Assembly (NCBI GenBank): GCA_016872535.1
Contig: VGZQ01000002.1
Coordinates: forward strand, 80,001 to 112,168
Length of the DNA: 32,168 bases
Direction of reading: 5' to 3'
DNA from: Rhodospirillales bacterium
GTDB taxonomy: Bacteria > Pseudomonadota > Alphaproteobacteria > Rhodospirillales > 2-12-FULL-67-15
The notes beneath the pieces were generated by a model. That model was not told the DNA's origin, did not search any database, and saw only the letters and a list, made by a program, of their open reading frames with translations. Each line of letters begins with the position of its first letter. Positions within the stretch are counted from its first letter, which is position 1. This document shows, in pieces, positions 8,705-16,587 of the stretch. The position numbers and the translations under genes are program-made.

Positions 8705-8928
8705 GTGAGTTGCGAATGTCCCGGTTGGGTTTCGGCGCAAGGCGGACACCGAATAAGTCGTGCTGGCGCAGGCGCCGGCGACGAAGATCGTCTAATGACA
8801 TCTGACGACCGACAGGGCGGCTCGTGGACGAGCGTCACGTTCGGCTGCCCAGCCGATACTCTTTCAGAACATTCTGGGCGCCTCGGGGGCACTGGCGCGA
8901 CCGCGTTCGCCGAGGGTTCATTGGTCAT
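8701..8928 (-). CDS. possible small ORF coupled to both neighbours (unproven)
   Basis: A 75-codon open frame exactly bridges the gap between the P-type ATPase and the ligase fusion. Its ATG (8926-8928) overlaps the ATPase TGA as ATGA, and its TGA (8701-8703) overlaps the ligase ATG, again as ATGA. The peptide starts MTNEPSANAVAPVPPRR; it is rich in Pro, Arg and Ser, has five cysteines (ECSE, PPCRSS, IRCPPCAE) and has no membrane segment. No Shine-Dalgarno precedes it, so translation would depend on termination of the ATPase. The double overlap argues for a real coupling ORF, while the low-complexity composition argues against. If it is not coding, 8705-8924 is a plain spacer in which I see no other element. 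Confidence 0.28.
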   Translation of the reverse strand: MTNEPSANAVAPVPPRRPECSERVSAGQPNVTLVHEPPCRSSDVIRRSSSPAPAPARLIRCPPCAETQPGHSQLT

Positions 8929-11663
8929 GACAATCGTGTTCGTGGCGCCGGAGCCTGTGTTCCTGGTCCTATTCCTACTTTACGGCGAAAGAATTTTTCG
9001 AGTTCGAGAATCAAGAACACCGCCACTCCGACGCTGACGGTAAGCAAGCCCTGCCACAATGCCAAAGGCCGGCTATCGAAAAAGGTCTCCATGAATGGAG
9101 CGTAGGTGAATAGGAACTGAAGGGTCGCGACGGTCGTCACGCCGATGAGCACGGGGCGCGTCCCAAGCATGCCCTCGAAGGTAATCGATGAGACACGTAG
9201 ATATCGAACGCTGAAAAGGTAATAGATTTCCATGGCAACCAGCGTGTTGACCGCCATCGTCCGGGCGATCTCTATCGATAGCCCGTTGAGGATTGCAAAC
9301 CAGAACACTCCGAAAATTCCACCCGCGAACAACGACGAGACGAACACAATGCGCCAGGCAAGGAATGCCGAGAGCAGCGGCTCCGCCGCCGCCCGCGGCG
9401 GACGGCGCATCGCGTCGCGCTCGGTCGCTTCGAAGGCGAGTGTTAATGCCAAGCCCACCGAACTCACCATGTTGACCCAAAGGATCTGGAGTGGCGTGAT
9501 CGGCAAGGTCAATCCCAGGAGGATCGCAGTCAATATGCCGATCGACTCGCCGCCATTGATAGGCAAGAGGAAAGTGATCGCCTTCTTGAGATTATCGTAG
9601 ACCGTGCGGCCTTCACGGACTGCATGCACAATCGATGCGAAATTGTCGTCGGCGAGCACGATTTGCGCCGCTTCCTTGGCCGCTTCGGTTCCTTTGCGGC
9701 CCATGGCGACGCCAACATCGGCGCGCTTCAGAGCTGGAGCGTCGTTCACTCCATCGCCAGTCATGGCGATGATTGCTCCATTTGCCTGCAACGCCTCCAC
9801 CAAGCGCAACTTGTGGGCGGGGCTGGTGCGCGCAAACACGTCGACACGTATCGCGGCCTCGCGCAAGCCGCTGTCATCAAGCGCATCGATGTCTCTGCCT
9901 GTCAGAACGTCATTCGGGTTCTCCAGAGCGAGCTGTTGGGCGATCGCCATCGCCGTGCCCTTGTGGTCTCCCGTGATCATCTTGACCCGAATGCCCGCGA
10001 CCCGGCAGTCTCGTACGGCTTCAATGGCCTCTTCGCGCGGCGGGTCAATCAACCCGACCAAGCCAAGTAGGATGAGATCGGATTCAACGTCAGCAAAATT
10101 GAGGGTCGCTTTGCCGAAATCCGCATCATTCGTGGCGATGGCGAGCACTCGTTGTCCTTGCGTGGCGATCTGCTCGATCAAACGATTCCATGCCTCCACA
10201 TCCAAGGATTGGTCGCCGAACGCCGTGCGCTGTCTGCGGCACATCGCCAGGATCCGCTCTGGCGCACCCTTGACCAGAATGAAGGCACCGCCCTCGTGGC
10301 TATGGTGCAAGGTGGCCATGAAGCGGTGCTGCGCATCGAATGGGATCAGGTCGGTCCGGGGATATCGAAGACGTTCTTTCTCCGGTTCGAGGCCGGCCTT
10401 GCCAGCAAGGGAAAGAAGGGCGCCTTCCATTGGGTCACCCTCAACGGTCCACGCCGCTTCGACCCGCCGGAGAGCGGCATCGTTGCAGAGCAAGGCCGCG
10501 CGAGCGAGCTGCAAAAGAACGGGGTCGGTCTCGGGCTCGATTTCCCGGCCGTCTTGTGTAAAGCCTCCGCGCGGTTCGTAGCCGACGCCTGATACGTGAT
10601 ACAGACGATCCGCTGTTGCCACGGTTCGAACAGCCATTTCGTTGCGTGTGAGCGTCCCGGTCTTGTCCGAGCAGATGACCGATACGGAACCGAGGGTTTC
10701 CACGGCGGGGAGGCGCCGGATGATCGCGTTACGCGCAGCCATGCGCCGTACGCCGATCGCCAGAGTAATGGTGAGGATTGCCGGCAAGCCTTCCGGAATG
10801 GCCGCCACGGAGAGGCCAACGACGGCGATGAACATCTCGTCCATTGCGTAGCCGCGCACCAGCGTCCCGAAGGCGAAGATGCCCGACGCAACGGAAAGGA
10901 TCGCGACCGTGAGGAGCCGCGCGAAACCCGTCATCTGGCGCAAAAGCGGGGTCGTCAGGGCCTGCACCTGGGTCAACATGGTGGTGACCTTGCCGAGTTC
11001 GGTATTCGTCCCGGTCCCGACGACGACGCCGTGGCCATGTCCCGCAGTCACCAACGTTCCGGAGAACGCCATCGAGGCGCGATCTCCGATCTCGGCCGTG
11101 CCTCCGACTGGCTCCACGCCTTTTTCGACTGCAACCGATTCTCCGGTGAGAGCCGCCTCTTGAATCTGCAGGTTTCTGGCACGCAGCAGCCGCAGATCGG
11201 CGGGAACGCGATCTCCGGCTTCCAGGACCACAACGTCGCCGGGCACGAGTTCCTCGGCGGAGACGGCGCGACGGTGGCCATCCCTGAAGACCGATGCCCT
11301 CGGGCTCAACATGTGCTGGATGGCTTCGAGCGCGCGTTCGGCCCGTCCCTCCTGGACAAACCCAAATGTCACATTGGCAAGGACGACCAGCAGAATCACC
11401 CCGGTGTCCAACCAATGCCCCATCAGCGCGGCCAGCGATGCCGCGCCGACCAGGACCAAGATCAACAAATTGTTGAACTGCCGCAGGACGCGGATCAGTG
11501 GCCCCCGTCCGCGCTCCGCTGGCAGGGCATTGCGGCCGAATCGCCCCAGCCGTGCCGCAGCCTCGGCAGAAGTCAAGCCGTCCGGTGTCGTATCCAGTTC
11601 GGCTAGGACCTTCTCTGCCGCCTCGGCATGCCACGCACGAAGCCTTGAAGGATCGTCGTTCAT
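8925..11663 (-). CDS. P-type (P2A-like) cation-transporting ATPase
   Basis: A 912-aa inner-membrane ion pump. It has an N-terminal cation-ATPase domain (about 8-80), TGES at 173-176 (actuator) and PEGLPA at 290-295 (M4 ion site). DKTGTLT at 333-339 contains the phosphorylated Asp333. KGAPE (465-469), MITGD and GDGVNDAP (about 562-643) mark the nucleotide and phosphorylation domains. Comparing ion-binding helices with SERCA, Glu291 (E309), Asn703 and Glu706 (N768, E771) and Asn731 (N796) are kept. The M6 segment reads NMVSSV, so the SERCA Asp800 position is Ser. The transported ion (Ca2+, Na+, K+ or other) is therefore open. CtpF-type pumps of stress regulons are the closest group I can name. 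The ATG at 11663 has GGGAG five bases upstream. It lies 74 bp after the stress-protein gene in the same direction. Confidence 0.93.
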   Translation of the reverse strand: MNDDPSRLRAWHAEAAEKVLAELDTTPDGLTSAEAAARLGRFGRNALPAERGRGPLIRVLRQFNNLLILVLVGAASLAALMGHWLDTGVILLVVLANVTFGFVQEGRAERALEAIQHMLSPRASVFRDGHRRAVSAEELVPGDVVVLEAGDRVPADLRLLRARNLQIQEAALTGESVAVEKGVEPVGGTAEIGDRASMAFSGTLVTAGHGHGVVVGTGTNTELGKVTTMLTQVQALTTPLLRQMTGFARLLTVAILSVASGIFAFGTLVRGYAMDEMFIAVVGLSVAAIPEGLPAILTITLAIGVRRMAARNAIIRRLPAVETLGSVSVICSDKTGTLTRNEMAVRTVATADRLYHVSGVGYEPRGGFTQDGREIEPETDPVLLQLARAALLCNDAALRRVEAAWTVEGDPMEGALLSLAGKAGLEPEKERLRYPRTDLIPFDAQHRFMATLHHSHEGGAFILVKGAPERILAMCRRQRTAFGDQSLDVEAWNRLIEQIATQGQRVLAIATNDADFGKATLNFADVESDLILLGLVGLIDPPREEAIEAVRDCRVAGIRVKMITGDHKGTAMAIAQQLALENPNDVLTGRDIDALDDSGLREAAIRVDVFARTSPAHKLRLVEALQANGAIIAMTGDGVNDAPALKRADVGVAMGRKGTEAAKEAAQIVLADDNFASIVHAVREGRTVYDNLKKAITFLLPINGGESIGILTAILLGLTLPITPLQILWVNMVSSVGLALTLAFEATERDAMRRPPRAAAEPLLSAFLAWRIVFVSSLFAGGIFGVFWFAILNGLSIEIARTMAVNTLVAMEIYYLFSVRYLRVSSITFEGMLGTRPVLIGVTTVATLQFLFTYAPFMETFFDSRPLALWQGLLTVSVGVAVFLILELEKFFRRKVGIGPGTQAPAPRTRLS

Positions 11664-11737
11664 TCAAGCTCCCAAGCACATCGAGAAGGCTACATCGCGC
11701 CTTGGGTCAGCCAATTCCAAAGAACTTGCCCAGGCAT

Positions 11738-12565
11738 TCAATGCGCCATCAGAACCGGAAGATGCATATCGCGCAGGACGTGCTGCGTCGCGCCGCCCAA
11801 GATCCATTCGCTGAACCACCACCGGCCGTATGCCCCCATGACCAGCAAGTCCGCCTCGGCCTTCCGTGCTTCATCGAGGATGGCCGTTCCGGCTTCGGCG
11901 TCGGAAACGTCGAAACGCCGCGCCTCGACGCATGGTGCATGGCGTTGGAGATAGTCCGTGATCTTCAGGTCCGGATAGCGCGTGATGCTGTTGAACGTTT
12001 CCTTGCCACGGCCGAGAAGCAGATCAACCCGTTCGGCCTTCGCGATCAAGGGAAGCGCGCCGTGGACGGCCAGCGCCGCCTCGCGGCTGCCATTCCAGGC
12101 GACAAGGATGCGTCGCCCCACGGTGGGGAAGTGACCTCGATACGGCACCACGAGCGTCGGCCGTCCGCTCGCGAGAACGCATTGTTCCGCGACGTCGAAT
12201 CCGATCTCGTCCGACACATTGTCGGTCTGCTCGACGACGACCAGATCATGGAATCTGCCGGCCCAGGTCAGCAATTCGCTGGCCGTCCCCTCGCCAACCT
12301 TCCAATCGCCGTCGATACCCGTTTGTTTCACGAACCGGCGAAAGCCCTTCTCGGCCTTCTCGAGAGCGAGCGCGTCCTTCGCCTGGCGCGCCTGCACTGT
12401 GGGGGACTCCGCTCCGAACACTACCTTGAGAGTGGCGATGTCCCGAAGCGTATAGAGGGCGGTCAACCGCGCCCCGAAAGCGTGGCTCACCCGACCGGCC
12501 ACCTCGATATGCTGAGACCAGCTCTCATAGAACTTCACATGAACGAGCACATCGCGATAGCTCAT
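11738..12565 (-). CDS. tandem-domain universal stress protein (UspA family)
   Basis: A 275-aa cytosolic protein with two Usp folds. Domain 1 (about 1-142) starts SYRDVLVHVKFYESW. Domain 2 (about 150-275) starts RRILVAWNGSREA and carries the nucleotide-binding signature GAYGRWWFSEWILGGAT (244-260), a G-x2-G-x9-G arrangement. Domain 1 lacks that signature, as is usual in tandem Usps where one domain is degenerate. I chose ATG 12565; the frame continues to 12619, but the family begins at this methionine and a weak GTGAG lies upstream. Usp proteins are induced by starvation, hypoxia or membrane stress. Its place between a membrane oxidoreductase and an ion pump suggests a cytosolic ATP-sensing partner, which is inference. 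The 60 bp upstream contain no convincing promoter. Confidence 0.93.
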   Translation of the reverse strand: MSYRDVLVHVKFYESWSQHIEVAGRVSHAFGARLTALYTLRDIATLKVVFGAESPTVQARQAKDALALEKAEKGFRRFVKQTGIDGDWKVGEGTASELLTWAGRFHDLVVVEQTDNVSDEIGFDVAEQCVLASGRPTLVVPYRGHFPTVGRRILVAWNGSREAALAVHGALPLIAKAERVDLLLGRGKETFNSITRYPDLKITDYLQRHAPCVEARRFDVSDAEAGTAILDEARKAEADLLVMGAYGRWWFSEWILGGATQHVLRDMHLPVLMAH

Positions 12566-12625
12566 CTGATTCTCACTTTGTTGCAAACGTTCGACTATCC
12601 CAGCTCTACGAGCGTTCAATCTGGC

Positions 12626-12814
12626 TCAACGGGGCTTGTCCCGCGGCAAGATCGCGTCACCGGCCGATCCGTCGCATGAAGGATCGGGCGCGTCGGGCGG
12701 CCGGTTCGCATGCGCCTGGAGAAAGCTCTCAAGGTCCTTCGGCGTCAAAGCGTGGTACATCGTTCGCTTCGAATGCGCTGCCCAGTTCACCTCCTGGTCT
12801 GCGATATCGTTCAT
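12626..12814 (-). CDS. 62-aa hypothetical protein
   Basis: A small soluble protein starting MNDIADQEVNWAAHSKR, followed by MYHALTPKDLESFLQAHANR and a Pro/Asp-rich tail ending PRDKPR. I do not recognise it. The central part reads like a genuine amphipathic helix-turn-helix segment, with balanced charge and no low-complexity Arg runs. The frame stays open upstream to an ATG at 12916, but the upstream part (DARRRRCRASIRPSLSPP) looks like out-of-frame translation of the microprotein region, so I start at 12814. No good Shine-Dalgarno precedes this ATG, which lies 11 bp after the microprotein stop and could be coupled to it. An AGGAGG at about 12791-12796 lies inside the gene. Confidence 0.45.
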   Translation of the reverse strand: MNDIADQEVNWAAHSKRTMYHALTPKDLESFLQAHANRPPDAPDPSCDGSAGDAILPRDKPR

Positions 12815-12825
12815 GCGGGGCGGGC

Positions 12826-12909
12826 TCAGCGAAGGGCGAATAGAAGCGCGGCAGCGACGGCGCCGAGCGTCACCCCCCAATATACCGCAAGAATCAGACG
12901 ATGACGCAT
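12826..12909 (-). CDS. 27-aa single-TM microprotein
   Basis: A very short ORF encoding MRHRLILAVYWGVTL then GAVAAALLFALR. It is a single hydrophobic helix with Arg-His-Arg at the N-terminus and a final Arg, the pattern of a small membrane-inserted peptide. The ATG at 12909 is preceded by GAGG seven bases upstream, and that GAGG overlaps the stop region of the oxidoreductase gene (stop at 12919). The gap to the oxidoreductase is 9 bp, so translational coupling is likely. Such microproteins often act as subunits or regulators of larger membrane complexes; here the neighbouring flavohaem oxidoreductase or the P-type ATPase are candidate partners (inference). No homologue is known to me. Confidence 0.5.
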   Translation of the reverse strand: MRHRLILAVYWGVTLGAVAAALLFALR

Positions 12910-12918
12910 CCGGCATCC

Positions 12919-14241
12919 TCAGTCATACTTGAATTTTTCGGAAACGATCTGGCGCAGCGGCACGCCCAGTTTACCCAAAGCGCGCTCGATTCCGTCGATC
13001 ATTGGCGTTGGCCCGCACACGAAGTAAAGCCAGCGCTTGCGGTCGGGTAAGTCGAGGTGGCGGCGCAAGACGCGCTCATCAAGCTGCCCCACATCGCCCG
13101 TCCATCTTGGCGGCGGCTCCGACAGTACATGGTGGACCGCGAGCTTCATGCTCTTTTCCATGTCGGCGAGCTCGGCCTCGTACAGAATCTGCTCCTTCAC
13201 CCGGTTTCCATACAGCAACACCATCGGCCGCTGGTCTCCCTGGGCCCGGAGTTGGCGTAAAATGCCCATGATAGGCGCCAGACCGACGCCGCCAGCGACG
13301 AAGACGATGCCCGCTCCTTCGCGCCCCACCAGCGTGAAGTTGCCGTGTGGGCCGTCGAGGTAGGCCCGCGCGCCGACCGAGACTCGTCCAATCTTGTTGG
13401 TGAAATCGCCCGCCTCTTTGATCGTGAACGCGACCCGCGGTTGATCGGATGGACAGGAGCTAATGGAGAACGGATGCTCCGTAATGGCAAATGGCGAACG
13501 GTCGACGGTTAGCCAAACAAACTGCCCCGCGGCGAATTCCATCGCTAGCCCCCCAACCGGCTCGACGACGATTTCCCAAGTCTTCAGTGCAACCGGGTTC
13601 ACGGACACCACGCGGTAAGGATTGCGCAGTTGCCGCAGTGGCGTGATCACATGAACGTAGCCGTACGAGGACAAGGCGACGGCGACGAGGACTAACCAAA
13701 ATGCTGCCAAGACAGGATATGCAGCATAGCGGCCCGCTTCCAGCGTATGGTGAACGCCCAGAACAGCAATGGCGATCGCGAGAACGCCATGGACGATGCG
13801 CCAGCCTTCATAAGTATCGCTGCTGCGATCCCGAAAGATGGCAACGATCACCATGGCCAGCAAAAGGAGCAAACCAAGACCGCCGCTCAGTAGTGACGTG
13901 CCTGACAGGCCAAGCCCAAGCACTCCCGGCGCGTCGCGCGGAACCATCAGTCTGGTCTGGTAGAGCACCGGGTGAATCAAGAGAAAAATGAGTAATGATC
14001 GTGAGATCAGCTGATGGAAACGCATGGTCAGATCGATGCCGATCCTGCCGGAAATCGCTCTGAACCGACCTGACAGCACGAACTCCATCAGGAGCATCGC
14101 GAGCGCCACCATCGCTAATCCAGACGATAGTTCGTCGCGAAGGGGCCGGGGCGGCAGGTCGAGAACCGCAGCCAGCGCTAACGGCGTAACCGCGATCCCA
14201 AAATACAGGGCCAAGAGCGGAATCGGATGAAGTCCCCGCAT
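12919..14241 (-). CDS. ferric-reductase/NOX-type membrane flavohaem oxidoreductase
   Basis: A 440-aa protein combining a six-helix ferric-reductase-like membrane domain (about 8-200) with an FNR-type FAD/NAD(P)H module (about 205-440). His76 and His90 in one helix (RFHQLIS, LLIHPVL), and His151 with His164 in another (RIVHGV, GVHHTLE), are spaced as haem b ligands. HPFSIS (256-261) is the FAD-binding motif, GGVGLAPI (317-324) the pyridine-nucleotide loop, and CGPTPMI (409-415) the conserved cysteine motif. The protein ends in EKFKYD, like the terminal FAD-stacking region of NOX proteins. It should pass electrons from cytosolic NAD(P)H across the membrane to ferric iron, oxygen or another acceptor; the acceptor cannot be read from sequence. 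The ATG at 14241 has AAGGAAG upstream and directly follows a TAG. Confidence 0.92.
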   Translation of the reverse strand: MRGLHPIPLLALYFGIAVTPLALAAVLDLPPRPLRDELSSGLAMVALAMLLMEFVLSGRFRAISGRIGIDLTMRFHQLISRSLLIFLLIHPVLYQTRLMVPRDAPGVLGLGLSGTSLLSGGLGLLLLLAMVIVAIFRDRSSDTYEGWRIVHGVLAIAIAVLGVHHTLEAGRYAAYPVLAAFWLVLVAVALSSYGYVHVITPLRQLRNPYRVVSVNPVALKTWEIVVEPVGGLAMEFAAGQFVWLTVDRSPFAITEHPFSISSCPSDQPRVAFTIKEAGDFTNKIGRVSVGARAYLDGPHGNFTLVGREGAGIVFVAGGVGLAPIMGILRQLRAQGDQRPMVLLYGNRVKEQILYEAELADMEKSMKLAVHHVLSEPPPRWTGDVGQLDERVLRRHLDLPDRKRWLYFVCGPTPMIDGIERALGKLGVPLRQIVSEKFKYD

Positions 14242-14487
14242 CTAATCTTCCTTGCTGCTTGGCTTGCTGAATCGAGAACGACAATGTGTGCGTGGAACCC
14301 CATCTTTTGCGTTAGCCAAAACTTGATCTGACAGACGGTATCTTGTCCCACGGCGAAACGCAAAGTCGAGGCGGGGCGCGGCGGCTTGCTCAAAAAAGGA
14401 GAGTTCCCCGTGAAGACCCTGGTCCTCGCCGACTCGCCCCCGAGCGCCACAGCGACAACGTCGCAGCGCATCGCCTTTGTCTTTCAT
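14242..14487 (-). CDS. possible 81-aa leader ORF before the oxidoreductase
   Basis: An open frame starting MKDKGDALRRCRCG and ending SKPSSKED. It has a strong Shine-Dalgarno, GGGAGG (14495-14500), eight bases before its ATG. Its TAG (14242-14244) abuts the ATG of the oxidoreductase at 14241, as expected for coupled translation. Against it, the peptide is Arg/Gly-rich and resembles nothing I know, and another frame of the same strand is also open here. It could be a leader peptide whose translation controls the operon, or chance. It contains no TM helix or recognisable motif. Confidence 0.33.
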   Translation of the reverse strand: MKDKGDALRRCRCGARGRVGEDQGLHGELSFFEQAAAPRLDFAFRRGTRYRLSDQVLANAKDGVPRTHCRSRFSKPSSKED

Positions 14488-14602
14488 CTTCGAGACCTCC
14501 CGGCTGTGAACCACAAAATGCCCTGCATGCGATTCGCGGGGATGTCCGTGTGCAAGACTTGATGCGGCTCCAAATCCTGTTTCGTCGATGCCGCTCAATT
14601 CG

Positions 14603-14661
14603 GGAGGGCAACCCGGCGCTTCGTGAGTTCAGTTCGCTCGGGTGACCGGTAGTTACCCTCC
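14603..14661 (-). other. long hairpin between ftsH and the downstream operon
   Basis: Directly after the ftsH TAA, the transcript can form a 10-bp stem GGAGGGTAAC/GTTGCCCTCC with one G-U pair (14652-14661 with 14603-14612). Further short GC complementarity (CCG/CGG, GCG/CGC) lies inside the roughly 39-base loop. No T-run follows, so it is not an intrinsic terminator. It may be an mRNA-stability or processing element separating ftsH from the accessory operon. The remaining bases to 14488 show only the Shine-Dalgarno of the 81-aa ORF. Confidence 0.4.
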
Positions 14662-16515
14662 TTAACAGGGCTGCATCGTGCTTTGCCGTTCCAAAACGTC
14701 CTTTATCAATTCGCCGGCGAGGCGGGCGAGGTCTTTTTCGTCCAGGGTCTCGCGCTCGAGCAGCGCGCTCGCGCCCCTCTCCAGCACCGCGCGGTTGGCG
14801 GCGAGGATGTCGACGGCGCGCTGGAAGGCGCGCTCGACGATCTCGCGCACGGCGCAGTCGATCTCGCGCGCGGTTTCCTCGCTGTAGCGGCGTTCGGGGT
14901 TGAGCGCCAGGCCCGGCACCTCGAGGAACGGCGACGGCGGACGGTCGTAGGACACATGGCCGAGCTTCCCGCCCATGCCGTACTGGGCGACCATGCTGCG
15001 CGCGATGTCGGTCGCCTTGACCATGTCGTCGGCGGCGCCGGTCGAAAGCCGGCCGAACACCACGTGCTCCGCCGCGCGGCCGCCGAGCAGCACGGCCATC
15101 TTGTACTCCAGCTCCTCGCGCGTCATCAGGTAGCGGTCCTCGGTCGGGCGCTGGATGGTGTAGCCGAGCGCGCCGACGCCGCGCGGGATGATCGAAACCT
15201 TGTGCACCGCGTCGGTGCCCGGCAGCGCCATCGCCACCAGCGCGTGGCCCATTTCGTGATGGGCCACGATCTTGCGTTCGAGCGGGTTGAGAATCCGGTT
15301 CTTCTTTTCGAGGCCGGCGACGATCCGCTCGATCGCGCGGGTGAAGTCGTCCATGTTTACCGCCTCGCCGCCGCGGCGGGTGGCGAGCAGCGTCGCCTCG
15401 TTGACCAGGTTGGCGAGATCGGCCCCGGTGAAGCCCGGCGTCAGCGCCGCGATCTGCTCGGGTTCGATGTCCGCGCCGAGTCGCGCCTTCTTGAGGTGCA
15501 CGCCGAGAATCTGCACCCGCCCGATCTTGTCGGGCCGGTCGACCAGCACCTGGCGGTCGAAGCGCCCGGCGCGCAGCAGCGCCGGGTCGAGAATCTCGGG
15601 CCGGTTGGTGGCGGCGAGCAGGATCATGCCTTCGCGCGGATCGAAGCCGTCCAGTTCGGCGAGCAGCTGGTTCAAGGTCTGCTCCTTCTCGTCGTGGCCG
15701 CCGAACGGCGACAGCCCGCGCGCGCGCCCTAACGCGTCCAGTTCGTCGATGAAGATGATGCACGGGCGCTTCTGGCGCGCCTGCTCGAACAGGTCGCGCA
15801 CCCGCGCCGCGCCGACGCCGACGAACATCTCGACGAATTCCGAGCCGCTCATGGAGAAGAACGGCACGCCCGCTTCGCCCGCGACCGCGCGCGCGAGCAG
15901 CGTCTTGCCGGTGCCGGGCGGCCCGACCAGCAGCACGCCCTTGGGCACCCGCGCGCCGAGCCGGCCGTAGCGCCGCGGGTCCTTGAGGAATTCGACGATC
16001 TCCTTCAGTTCCTGCTTGGCTTCGTCGACGCCCGCCACGTCCTCGAAGGTGACCTTGGTGTCGGTCTCGACGTAGACCTTGGCCTTGCTCTTGCCGATCG
16101 CGAGGAAGCCGCCGCCGAGCCCCTGCTTCTCGGCGATGCCGCGCACCACGAACATCCAGACCAGCACGAACACCACCATCGGCACGATCCAGGACAACAG
16201 ATCGCGCAGCCACGTGCTTTCCGGCTGGCCGGTCACCTTGACGCCGTACTGGGAGAGATCCTTGGCGAATTCGGGGTCGATGCGGAGCGCGATGAACTGG
16301 CGCCGACCGCTCGGCAGCGGCGTTTTCAGCGTGCCGTGCAGGTGGCGCTCGCCGACGAAGATTTCCTCGATCTGGCCCTGGCGCAGCAGGGTCTCGAATT
16401 CGCTGTAGGGGATGGTCTCGACCCGGCGCGCGTCCGACCACAGGCTTTGCAGCACCAGGACGGCCGCCAGCGCGAACAGCGCGTACCAGAGATTGACCTG
16501 GGTTTTACGGTCCAT
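14662..16515 (-). CDS. ftsH: ATP-dependent zinc metalloprotease FtsH (probably an accessory copy)
   Basis: A 617-aa membrane-anchored AAA+ protease that extracts and degrades damaged or unassembled membrane proteins. Two TM helices (about 8-25 and 105-125) flank a small periplasmic domain. The AAA module has Walker A GPPGTGKT (198-205), the pore loop FVGVGA (231-236), Walker B IIFIDELD (253-260) and the second region of homology with Arg fingers ([20 protein letters not shown]). The zinc site is HHEMGH (His420, Glu421, His424), and the third ligand Asp lies in TGAADDM (about 496-497). It is somewhat shorter than housekeeping FtsH, and its context is a stress operon rather than tilS-ftsH-folP. 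This suggests a second copy, which cannot be proven from the window. The ATG at 16515 has AAGGTGG ten bases upstream. Confidence 0.95.
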   Translation of the reverse strand: MDRKTQVNLWYALFALAAVLVLQSLWSDARRVETIPYSEFETLLRQGQIEEIFVGERHLHGTLKTPLPSGRRQFIALRIDPEFAKDLSQYGVKVTGQPESTWLRDLLSWIVPMVVFVLVWMFVVRGIAEKQGLGGGFLAIGKSKAKVYVETDTKVTFEDVAGVDEAKQELKEIVEFLKDPRRYGRLGARVPKGVLLVGPPGTGKTLLARAVAGEAGVPFFSMSGSEFVEMFVGVGAARVRDLFEQARQKRPCIIFIDELDALGRARGLSPFGGHDEKEQTLNQLLAELDGFDPREGMILLAATNRPEILDPALLRAGRFDRQVLVDRPDKIGRVQILGVHLKKARLGADIEPEQIAALTPGFTGADLANLVNEATLLATRRGGEAVNMDDFTRAIERIVAGLEKKNRILNPLERKIVAHHEMGHALVAMALPGTDAVHKVSIIPRGVGALGYTIQRPTEDRYLMTREELEYKMAVLLGGRAAEHVVFGRLSTGAADDMVKATDIARSMVAQYGMGGKLGHVSYDRPPSPFLEVPGLALNPERRYSEETAREIDCAVREIVERAFQRAVDILAANRAVLERGASALLERETLDEKDLARLAGELIKDVLERQSTMQPC

Positions 16516-16539
16516 CGGGATAGTTCCACCTTCTCCCTA

Positions 16540-16568
16540 AGATGGCCGTTAACCGACCGTTAACCAAG
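16540..16568 (-). promoter_or_regulatory. possible heat-shock-type promoter and tandem operator upstream of ftsH
   Basis: On the minus strand, CTTGGTT (16562-16568) is followed after 14 bp by GGCCATCT (16540-16547). This resembles the sigma32 pattern CTTGAAA/CCCCATNT in the first four bases and in CCAT-T. The spacer contains one full and part of another copy of CCGTTAACC (plus strand 16546-16554 and 16557-16565), 11 bp apart and each with the palindrome GTTAAC. A regulator could bind these on one face of the helix. The region also serves as the divergent upstream region of the gene at 16588. Confidence 0.35.
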
Positions 16569-16587
16569 GGGGATTAGGGTAACGGCC

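Noticed and set aside
12566-12625. Promoter just upstream of the Usp gene
   Set aside because: A TTGAAC is present but no -10 hexamer at 16-18 bp matches well.
12626-12916. 96-codon version of the 62-aa gene starting at 12916
   Set aside because: The extra N-terminus is out-of-frame translation of the microprotein, and GAGG touches this ATG with no spacing.
14410-14562. 50-codon plus-strand ORF starting GTG (VKTLVLADSPPS) with AAGGAGA upstream
   Set aside because: Lies antisense to the better-placed 81-codon frame that abuts the oxidoreductase start; no similarity recognised. Kept only as a doubt.
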